DNA of 46,008 nucleotides, from the NCBI RefSeq assembly GCF_003003795.1, contig NZ_PVWK01000101.1, forward strand, positions 1 through 46,008, in the 5' to 3' direction. Every line of letters begins with the position of its first letter. Within the stretch, counting starts at the first letter, position 1. Position numbers and translations under genes: made by a program. A model generated the notes under the pieces. It did no database searches, was not told the DNA's origin, and worked only from the letters and a program-made list of their open reading frames with translations. The DNA comes from Stenomitos frigidus ULC18 (GTDB lineage Bacteria; Cyanobacteriota; Cyanobacteriia; Leptolyngbyales; Leptolyngbyaceae). Positions 1 through 7,156 of this stretch are shown here, piece after piece.

Positions 1-330
1 AAAGGGGCGTCCTGGCATGACCCATGACCTCAAAGGGGACTCCTTTAGTTTGGCGCAACTTCATATTTAATTGGTATTAGGAGCTTTCTAGCAAACAAAA
101 GATCCGTAGAGGCAGGTTTGATACCAACGCCAAACGATCGCACTACAGATGACTGTGTGTAGGGACGGACGGCCATACACTCCTACGAGGATATGTCAAC
201 GGAATTGAGCGAATGGGTATGACACCAAAGTGATCGGCTGGAGGTAAAGACGCTGGCAAAACCTGCACTCTACCAAGCGGTACCTTTTTTCTCGGAATCA
301 CCTTACAGCCGTTTTCATTTGCATTCACCA

Positions 331-357
331 CACCCGACACCCGACACCCCACACCCG
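331..357. repeat. Short tandem repeat of CACCCGACACC type
   Basis: Three to four degenerate copies of a 7-8 base unit (CACCCGA, CACCCCA) follow one another. This is the familiar short tandemly repeated class of cyanobacterial spacers. No function is implied. Confidence 0.6.
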
Positions 358-487
358 TCTTGATCGAACTGTGGCTTACTCGATTGAGAACCGCTGTAAT
401 TGACAGTTCCGAGTCAGCGCGTACAAAGCGAGGGCGATCCGATACAATGCGTTTGCAATCCCTGACATTGCCATTGTTCGTGTTCAC

Positions 488-603
488 CATGCCATTGCGC
501 CTCGATCGACTACCATTGTCAGGGCTCATCATTGGCTTGTGACCCATCACAATGCTATATTCCTGACTCCCATGCCATTGCGACCCATCACAATGCGATT
601 GCC
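488..603. repeat. Interspersed direct repeats GACCCATCACAATGC and CATGCCATTGCG
   Basis: GACCCATCACAATGC occurs exactly at 541-555 and 582-596. CATGCCATTGCG occurs exactly at 488-499 and 571-582. The copies alternate with unrelated spacers. I do not recognise the family, and the block contains no coding sequence. Confidence 0.55.
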
Positions 604-691
604 AGTGCTCTACATCGCATGGCGCTCTGATCCATTGGCCTCGCAACGGGTTGCGCTGCATCAAGCTTGATACGCCGTTCCAACGTAGTTA

Positions 692-2587
692 ATGAAACGA
701 CTCTTCTCCCCATTCCCCACTCCCTACTCCCTACTGCCCCTCTGCAGCATCATGGCCTGTATCGTCGCTGCCGCACCGACCCATGCCGCACAGCCGCTGT
801 ATGTCTCCTATCCGCCAGCAAAGCATGAGACGGTGGCCGATCGCATCTTTCTCATCGGGACTGCGCCACCGGGAGGAACGGTCTTGGTGAATGGGCAGGC
901 GATCGTGCGGAACACGGCCGGACATTTCGCACCCAGTTTTCCGCTGCACGTTGGGGAGAATCGGTTTGCCTTACGCTACGGCAAGCAAGCGGTCACGCTG
1001 ACAGTCACACGCTTAGCAGCAACAGCCGCACTACCAACGGGCTTGGCGTTTGGCAAAGACTCGCTTAGCCCTGCTGTTGATATGGCGCGGTTGCCTGATG
1101 AGTTGATCTGCTTTACGGCGATCGCGCCGCCCACGGCCAGAGTGTCTGTCAAACTGGCTGAGCAAATCATGCCGCTGGTGCCACGTCCGCAGCAAATCGA
1201 ACTACCGGGAAATGCGTCTGTCCTAACTCAGCAAAACCGTCCTGTCGCGATCGCCGGACGGTTTGAAGGCTGCGCTCATACGGTACTGTTGGGCGATCTC
1301 GGTAAACCGGAATTCCAGCTCGCTCAGGATGGACAAACCATCAAGCAGTCTGGGTTTGGCAGCATCAAAATTTTGTCGCCCACACGTCTAGAAACCGCCG
1401 TCGTGACCGCAGAAACCGGCACTGCTCGCACAGGCCCTAGTACCGATTATTCGCGTCTCACCCCTTTGCCCAAAGGGACGCAAGCACTCGTAACAGGCTA
1501 CGAAGGCGATTGGGCACGACTCGATTACGGTGCCTGGATCAAGCGCAGTGAGGTGCAAATTCTACCAACTGGCGCACCACCAAAATCAATTATTCGCAGC
1601 ATCAAAGCCAGGCAGGTAGGTGACTGGACAGAGATTGTCTTTCCGCTTCAAGTGCCTGTCCCCGTGAGCATACAGCAGGGCGATCGCACCTTCACGCTCA
1701 CCCTTTACAACACCACCGCTCAGACCGATATTATTCACCTGGATGACGATCCGCTGATTGAACGCTTGGACTGGCAGCAAAATAATCCAGGGCAGATCCA
1801 GTACACCTTTAACCTCAAGTCCAGCCAGCAATGGGGCTATAAGTTGCGGTATGAAGGGACAACGTTAGTGCTGTCGTTAAAGCATCCGCCGGGAGTGAGG
1901 GGAGAGGGGGGAGGGGATGAGGGAAAAAGTGCGAAGCAAGGGACGATCGCAGACTTGGAAAAGGCTCAAGCTCAAAACTCCAGACCTCAAGCTGAAACAG
2001 TCTCAGCCCTCCGCACTGCGACAGCCTTAGCTGGCATCAAAATTCTTCTCGATCCTGGACATGGTGGGCCAGAAGATTTAGGTTCCAGAGGGCCAACGGG
2101 CTATCCTGAAAAAACGGTAGCGTTGGTCATCACAAAACTGGTGCGCGATCGACTCCAGCAACGAGGCGCAACGGTCTATCTCACCCGCGAAACCGATGTT
2201 GATGTGCCGTTGCAAGACCGGGTTGCGCTGATCGATAAAGTGCAGCCCACGCTGGCTCTCAGTCTGCATTACAACGCACTACCTGACGATGGGGATGCCA
2301 TCAAAACGAAGGGCGTTTCTGCCTTCTGGTACAACACACAGGCACATAGTCTGGCAGTGTTTTTGCACAACTACCTGACCAAGACCTTGAAGCGATCGTC
2401 CTATGGCGTGTTCTGGGACAACCTGGCGCTAACTCGTCCCACGACCGCACCGTCAGTGCTCTTGGAACTTGGTTTCATGATTAACCCCGATGAGTTTGAG
2501 TGGATTACTAATCCAAAAGAACAGCAGCGATTAGCCACCGCGATCGCGGATGGTATTACAAGATGGCTACAAAAAAGCCAACCTTAA
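692..2587 (+). CDS. N-acetylmuramoyl-L-alanine amidase (Amidase_3) with SH3-like and AMIN-like domains
   Basis: Exported zinc amidase that cleaves the bond between N-acetylmuramic acid and L-alanine in peptidoglycan, as in cell separation. The 631-residue product starts with a signal peptide (Lys-Arg, hydrophobic stretch, probable cleavage after THA near residue 32). An SH3b-like segment follows at about 232-292, an AMIN-like beta domain at about 300-398, a low-complexity linker at about 399-445, and the Amidase_3 catalytic domain at about 449-628. Expected zinc ligands are visible: His457 in DPGHGG, Glu473 in YPEKT and His526 in SLHYNA, with catalytic Glu592 in LLELGF. The signal peptide and the linker are both written in low-complexity repeat DNA (700-732 and about 1890-1930), so the start is the least certain part. 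The gene converges on the DUF3685 gene across a perfect palindrome. Confidence 0.9.
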   Translation: MKRLFSPFPTPYSLLPLCSIMACIVAAAPTHAAQPLYVSYPPAKHETVADRIFLIGTAPPGGTVLVNGQAIVRNTAGHFAPSFPLHVGENRFALRYGKQAVTLTVTRLAATAALPTGLAFGKDSLSPAVDMARLPDELICFTAIAPPTARVSVKLAEQIMPLVPRPQQIELPGNASVLTQQNRPVAIAGRFEGCAHTVLLGDLGKPEFQLAQDGQTIKQSGFGSIKILSPTRLETAVVTAETGTARTGPSTDYSRLTPLPKGTQALVTGYEGDWARLDYGAWIKRSEVQILPTGAPPKSIIRSIKARQVGDWTEIVFPLQVPVPVSIQQGDRTFTLTLYNTTAQTDIIHLDDDPLIERLDWQQNNPGQIQYTFNLKSSQQWGYKLRYEGTTLVLSLKHPPGVRGEGGGDEGKSAKQGTIADLEKAQAQNSRPQAETVSALRTATALAGIKILLDPGHGGPEDLGSRGPTGYPEKTVALVITKLVRDRLQQRGATVYLTRETDVDVPLQDRVALIDKVQPTLALSLHYNALPDDGDAIKTKGVSAFWYNTQAHSLAVFLHNYLTKTLKRSSYGVFWDNLALTRPTTAPSVLLELGFMINPDEFEWITNPKEQQRLATAIADGITRWLQKSQP

Positions 2588-2620
2588 GGATCGTGGCATA
2601 AATAAAATCGACAATTTTTT

Positions 2621-2658
2621 TTCCCGTAGGGGCGCACGACCGTGCGCCCCTACGGGAA
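2621..2658. repeat. Perfect 18-bp-arm palindrome between convergent genes
   Basis: Arms TTCCCGTAGGGGCGCACG and its exact complement are separated by AC. It lies between the ends of the amidase and DUF3685 genes. A run of T precedes the hairpin on the plus strand rather than following it, so it is not a standard intrinsic terminator on either strand. It belongs to the same palindrome class as the elements at 21904, 29300, 13838 and 45423. Confidence 0.8.
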
Positions 2659-2719
2659 ATGATGGATTCATTCAATTTGTGTTCCTAAACTTTACCCCTC
2701 ACTTCTGCCACCTGCCGCC

Positions 2720-4645
2720 TCACCGCCAGCGCTCGCTCTTGTGATTTGGCTTTGCATCCTGTAACGCGTTACCGATGCCTTTAATAATGCCGCGACCAAT
2801 GAGCCCGATACCGCGACCAATGACTTCTGTCAGCACATAAACAACGCCTCTACCTAAGAATGAAACTGCTGCACGGACACGAGGGACGATCGCGTCTCGT
2901 ACTTCGAGTAGCAACGTCACCAGAAAAGGAAGACCCGATAGTGCTGCTAGCTCCTCATTGCGAGGCGCATAAATTGTTGTTCTACTGATGCCGTTGCCTG
3001 TTAGAGTCAGCAAACTATACTGACTTTCAAAAATAGCGGCGGGTTCTGTAAACACACGATTAGTCCGATACTTCCAGGACAAATCATTGCGAAAACGCTC
3101 AACTTCACGGCTGGAAAGTAACCGCTTATCGTAAAAGGTTTGCTTGATCTCAGTCACATTGCCAAACCGATTAAGGAGGGGTTGTATGACAGCATTGGCG
3201 ACTTGAAGCATCACATTTTGTAGCAGCAGTTCCATCTGTGCCATTGCCTCTACGGTGCCAGCCGCGTAGGTCGCATCTTCAACCGTTAAGGGTGTTTGAA
3301 AAAGCAGATGAGCCAAAAACTCTGTAAACAAAGGGATTTTGTCAAGAATTTCGGCCTCAATAAGGTCTACATCCTGTAGCAAAACTGAGACAACCTCGAT
3401 CGGCTGCATATCAACTTGCACCGTGTAATATTTACCCAAAAAATCCGTTACGGTTGTCTGCCACAAATCTTGCAAAATCACATTACGCTTTTTTTTAAGC
3501 TGGTCTAAGGACAGTTGCGATCGCAAAGTATCCAAAATAGCTTGCAGTTGTCGCAATACAAGCTGAAGCAATGCTCGTTTTTTTGCGTCCTTTAAAATGT
3601 CGATTTCGAGCGGAGTGGCAGTGAGATTTTGCAGGTTTCCTTGCAGTTGAGTAAACGTTGCCAAAAAGAGCGCCGCTTGGGGTGATTGGATGCTGCCTGC
3701 AATCGTCTCTGTTAACGCAGTCGAGCTCTCGTTTGAGGCTGTTTCTAACGTCGCTCCCGTAAAATCTGCCGAGGTTGGTTGGCGACGATCGGCACCCAAT
3801 GCCCGTCTCGTCTCCAGCGGCTGGGCTGGCAATGTCGGTTGGGCTGGTTCGTTGGAAGCGGCTAACAGGCGATTGACCAACCAACGTGCCGTGCGTAGCT
3901 CGCGGCGCTGCCCTGCCAAAATTAACTGATCGATGACTGACCGTTCGGCTTGCAGTTGGCTCTCTAGCTCTGCGATCGCCCGCTCAATTTGCCGTACCCC
4001 AGACAACCGTAGATTACGTCGCCAAATTGCTAGCCAACCGTCGTTAGTTTGGGTCAGGGACGTTTTGCTGCTTGGGCGACTGGTTGCAGTTGCGTCAACA
4101 CTCGATTGCCGAGTTAGTTGCGTCCCCGGTCGTGCAATTGCCTGAATGCCCTCCGCCCAATACGACTGCCCAGACGCGACCTGCCGGATCGCAGTCACCA
4201 ACTCCGCAACGCCCGTTCCTTTGAGGCAGTAGCCGCCCGCACCAGACTGAAATGCGGCTGCCAATCGCGTTAGCTCTAGCGTAGACCCCAACAGCAGCAA
4301 GGGAAATTGAGTATACTCCATTCTTAGCTGCTGGCAGAGCGCCAACCCAAGGCCCTGGCTTGCTCCTTGCCCCAAATCTAGATTGAGAATGATTAAATCG
4401 GGCGATCGCTCCGTCCCATTAGCAGCCTCGTGGGCGATCGACGGGTTGGCGATCGTCTCTGCCGAAGTAGACAACGCTTGCAGTACTTGTAACGCTCTAG
4501 TGGCAGAATCAGCCTCTTGAACAAGCTGCAAATCAGGAAACGGTTCTAAGCACGCCGCTAGACCCAGGCGAAAGACTGGATCATCCTCAATCAGCATGAG
4601 TTTGAGTACTCGATTTTGCTGGCGTGCCTCACGCGCATAGCTCAT
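2720..4645 (-). CDS. Receiver-like domain fused to DUF3685 (Ycf55-like) protein
   Basis: A 641-residue protein with an N-terminal response-regulator fold (about residues 16-135) and a long helical C-terminal region resembling the cyanobacterial/plastid DUF3685 (Ycf55) family. The acidic pocket (IEDD) and the conserved Lys (CLKG) are present. At the phospho-acceptor position the usual Asp is Asn88 (PDLIILNLDL), so classical phosphorylation is doubtful; Asp90 two residues on is a possible substitute. The start at 4645 is chosen over an upstream ATG at 4678 because GGAGG (4651-4655) lies five bases before it. The C-terminus contains hydrophobic, Gly-rich helices (about 600-630) that may touch a membrane. 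The biochemical role of DUF3685 is unknown to me; a regulatory function is inferred only from the receiver fold. Confidence 0.8.
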   Translation of the reverse strand: MSYAREARQQNRVLKLMLIEDDPVFRLGLAACLEPFPDLQLVQEADSATRALQVLQALSTSAETIANPSIAHEAANGTERSPDLIILNLDLGQGASQGLGLALCQQLRMEYTQFPLLLLGSTLELTRLAAAFQSGAGGYCLKGTGVAELVTAIRQVASGQSYWAEGIQAIARPGTQLTRQSSVDATATSRPSSKTSLTQTNDGWLAIWRRNLRLSGVRQIERAIAELESQLQAERSVIDQLILAGQRRELRTARWLVNRLLAASNEPAQPTLPAQPLETRRALGADRRQPTSADFTGATLETASNESSTALTETIAGSIQSPQAALFLATFTQLQGNLQNLTATPLEIDILKDAKKRALLQLVLRQLQAILDTLRSQLSLDQLKKKRNVILQDLWQTTVTDFLGKYYTVQVDMQPIEVVSVLLQDVDLIEAEILDKIPLFTEFLAHLLFQTPLTVEDATYAAGTVEAMAQMELLLQNVMLQVANAVIQPLLNRFGNVTEIKQTFYDKRLLSSREVERFRNDLSWKYRTNRVFTEPAAIFESQYSLLTLTGNGISRTTIYAPRNEELAALSGLPFLVTLLLEVRDAIVPRVRAAVSFLGRGVVYVLTEVIGRGIGLIGRGIIKGIGNALQDAKPNHKSERWR

Positions 4646-4650
4646 GCAAT

Positions 4651-4655
4651 CCTCC
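4651..4655 (-). promoter_or_regulatory. Shine-Dalgarno GGAGG deciding the DUF3685 start
   Basis: GGAGG with a five-base spacer to the ATG at 4645. It favours this start over the in-frame ATG at 4678. Confidence 0.7.
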
Positions 4656-4689
4656 GACCAACCCAAACCGAAATACATTCATCCTGACA

Positions 4690-4790
4690 AGATACAAGGT
4701 AAACGGCAGAAGTCAAAGGGCAGAGGGCAAGAGGCAGGAGGCAGAGGGGCAGGAGCGGCGGAAGAAGCAGAGGGGGCTAAAGACTAAAGC
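4690..4790. repeat. Purine-rich degenerate tandem repeat (GGCAGAGG type)
   Basis: Successive variants of GGCAGAGGGCA / GGCAGGAG fill the spacer between the DUF3685 gene and the helical-repeat protein gene. It is a typical cyanobacterial spacer repeat with no coding potential. Confidence 0.6.
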
Positions 4791-4811
4791 TGACTCTTTC
4801 TAACCCCCTTC

Positions 4812-6857
4812 TTACGGCGGCGGCAACTCTGGCGGCAGGGATGGCGTGCTCACTGGCGGTTCATTGTAGGGTTCTGGAGTGGGACGATACGGTTCTGGTA
4901 CGGACGGCGCTTCATAACCGGGGAAGGAGCGGCGGGGTCTCAGTCGCTCACTGCGTTGAGCCGACCAACGGGCGATCGCCTGTTGCGCCTCGCCATATAG
5001 CGCTCGTCCCGCACCAATTTTGGAGGCAAGATTGATGGCATCGGACAGGCTCCCCCGGTCTGCCAGCGCTCTGGCTTCATCCAGTAGCGGTTGATCTTCG
5101 GCAAGCTGAAGTTGAGCTGTCCAATTGTTGATCAAGACCTGAGTCTCTTTGTAAAGCGCCCGTCCTGCGCGAATTTTGGTTGCTGACTGGATGGCTTCTT
5201 TCAGCTTTTTCGCTTTAGCAAAGGCTTGCGCCTGGGTCAGCAGCGGTTGATCTTCAATGGTTTGTATTTGGCGAGTCCATTTGGCGATCGCGCTTTGAGC
5301 CTCTAGTCGTAGTGCTCGTCCAGGGGCGATTTGCTGTGCCTGAGCGATCGCGGCCTTGAGTTTAGGGATCGTGCCAGTGGCTGCTAGCTGCCGTGCTTGC
5401 GCAAGGTATGGTTGATCTTCAAGCTGTTGGATCTCTTTACGCCACTGGGCAATCAACGTTTGAGCATAGAGTCGCTGGGGGTGATCGGGCGTTAAGGTTT
5501 GCATCAGTGCGATCGCGGCTTGAAGTGTTGGCATTTGCTTCAGCCGGGCAACAGACGTAGCCATTTGGATTTGCAGTAAATCCTGTGACTGCTGCTCTAG
5601 CCGCAAAAGGAGCGGTTTTGTTTGAGAATAGAGGGGGCTGTCGGCTCGAATCTGCTTCACCTGCGCTAGGGCAACCCAGAGTTGCCTAAACTGCTCATCG
5701 GGTGAGCGGGTCAACAGACGATTGGCCGCTAGCGGTTGAGCCCGACTGACCCACACCAAATCGCGGGCGACAGAAGGCAACGGCAGACTGAGCGGTAGTG
5801 CCCCAGCCGTCGCGATCGCACCCGGCAGGTCAGACTGCCCTAGCTGTTCTGTCAGACGGTTGAGCAGCAGTTGACCCCAGGCTTGCATGTCATTTTGGGC
5901 GTCCACATGGGCATAGGTACGAGCATCAATCTGCTCAGCCAGGGCGATCGCGCGTCCGATAATGGTCACATTTCCAGGGGCACTCTCCGCGACCTGACGC
6001 GCTTGCTGGAGCTGCTGACGGGCGGCACGCTCTGTAACCAGTTGCTGCCGCAAGCGGCTGATGTTCTGTTGCGCGTACTGGTCATCTAAACCTACAAGCG
6101 CCTGGAGTTTCTCGGTTGCTGTCTGCCAATCTTGCTGCTGGAACGCAGTTTGGATCACAGCCTCGATCGCCTGCCCACGATTGGCACCTTTCTGCCAGTC
6201 CAGCAGGGCCGTTTGAACTTCGGCATGGATTGAACTGTTTGCAGGAATTTTCTTTGCCAGAGCGATCGCACCCGCGAGATCACCCCGATCTGCTTTGGTG
6301 CGTGCGATCGTCAGGAGCGCCTTCGACCACTCTTTGACAGCACGGTTAGCGCGAATGTGCAGCGGATGATCAGCCGACCAATTTTTTACCAGCGCTAGCC
6401 CTGCTAAGAGCGCTTCCACTTTGCCCGATCGCGCGGCTTGCTCAGCACAGTAAAGCTTATCGGTATCGGCAGATGCAGGGATCAGTTTTTGACAGTTGGC
6501 GACGGGTGGCAACGTTGTGAGCCAGAGAAACGCGGCGACACCTGTACCACCACAAAACGCCAGGAGACAAAGCCAAATGAGCGGTGCCGCCAAAAGCCGT
6601 AAGCCTCGCGTCACTTTGCCAGGCACACGGCTGCGTCGCAATGGGTTAACGGCTTTAGACTCCGCCTGGCTGTGCGCGCGATCGCCATTCTCCCCCTTGC
6701 CAGGCTTGACAGCGAGCACAGTCGGCACTCCCACTGTTGGCGCTTGGGCCGCCCGGTCGGGAGCGCGCCTGTCCGTAACGTTAGAGCTTCTGGCTGTCTG
6801 TTGAAAGCGAAATTTAAAGGCTTGTGCCCGCGCCCGATTCACTGATTTTCCTGCCAT
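4812..6857 (-). CDS. Single-pass membrane protein with tandem helical repeats
   Basis: Family not firmly recognised; similar cyanobacterial proteins are often labelled chromosome-segregation-ATPase-like, but no ATPase motif is present. The 681-residue product has a basic cytoplasmic N-terminus, one membrane segment at about 86-116 (leucine/alanine/phenylalanine rich) and a long helical region. It ends in a Pro/Glu-rich tail (about 645-681). Three near-identical repeats of about 52 residues occur at about 475-640, each with an EDQP start, an ALA/AFA helix, a GRAL motif and a conserved Trp before the next copy; more degenerate copies precede them. The pattern resembles TPR/SEL1-like solenoids, suggesting a protein-binding scaffold in the periplasm or at the membrane. 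The ATG at 6857 has a weak upstream GGA. Confidence 0.75.
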   Translation of the reverse strand: MAGKSVNRARAQAFKFRFQQTARSSNVTDRRAPDRAAQAPTVGVPTVLAVKPGKGENGDRAHSQAESKAVNPLRRSRVPGKVTRGLRLLAAPLIWLCLLAFCGGTGVAAFLWLTTLPPVANCQKLIPASADTDKLYCAEQAARSGKVEALLAGLALVKNWSADHPLHIRANRAVKEWSKALLTIARTKADRGDLAGAIALAKKIPANSSIHAEVQTALLDWQKGANRGQAIEAVIQTAFQQQDWQTATEKLQALVGLDDQYAQQNISRLRQQLVTERAARQQLQQARQVAESAPGNVTIIGRAIALAEQIDARTYAHVDAQNDMQAWGQLLLNRLTEQLGQSDLPGAIATAGALPLSLPLPSVARDLVWVSRAQPLAANRLLTRSPDEQFRQLWVALAQVKQIRADSPLYSQTKPLLLRLEQQSQDLLQIQMATSVARLKQMPTLQAAIALMQTLTPDHPQRLYAQTLIAQWRKEIQQLEDQPYLAQARQLAATGTIPKLKAAIAQAQQIAPGRALRLEAQSAIAKWTRQIQTIEDQPLLTQAQAFAKAKKLKEAIQSATKIRAGRALYKETQVLINNWTAQLQLAEDQPLLDEARALADRGSLSDAINLASKIGAGRALYGEAQQAIARWSAQRSERLRPRRSFPGYEAPSVPEPYRPTPEPYNEPPVSTPSLPPELPPP

Positions 6858-6929
6858 AACACTAGCTTCCGCAATATAAAAATCTAGCGGTTAGCCCAGC
6901 ACCCCTACTAGAACCAACACCTACGGCTC

Positions 6930-6960
6930 AAACAGCCAATGGCTGTTTGATAGCCATTGG
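6930..6960. other. Overlapping, mutually exclusive hairpins
   Basis: AAACAGCC (6930-6937) pairs with GGCTGTTT (6941-6948). CCAATGGCT (6936-6944) pairs perfectly with AGCCATTGG (6952-6960). The two stems share bases and cannot form together. They lie in the 299-bp spacer between the divergent helical-repeat and sensor-kinase genes; nothing else was recognised in that spacer. Confidence 0.5.
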
Positions 6961-7156
6961 TTAACAACTGCCGTGATCGCCCATGTTGAGTCTGAAACTG
7001 ACTCCATTCACGCTCCATCGAAGCCGATGCCACAGAGCTGTCATTGACCTGCGGCTCTGTGGCACTGTGCCGATATTGTATTAGCTTCGACCTGTTTTGC
7101 AGCGATCAGGCAAAAATCTTGTGCAGATTTGCCACAATTGAGACGATCGCCAGCAC

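Larger units (their letters stand above)
1..691. other. Non-coding, repeat-rich leader region
   Basis: No convincing gene lies here; the open frames present have no recognisable protein features. The stretch holds a CACCCGACACC-type short tandem repeat near 331-357 and a cluster of ATGCCATTGCG / GACCCATCACAATGC repeats at 488-603. A degenerate palindrome of the GTAGGG...CCTAC type sits near 157-186. It directly precedes the amidase gene, so its 3' end should contain that gene's promoter, but no clear -35/-10 pair was identified. Confidence 0.6.

Noticed and set aside
143-664. Open frame of 173 codons on the minus strand in the leader region
   Set aside because: It is made largely of repeats, has no domain-like pattern and no plausible ribosome site.
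2621-2658. Palindrome called as a bidirectional intrinsic terminator
   Set aside because: The T-run lies before, not after, the hairpin on the plus strand and becomes an A-run after it on the minus strand.
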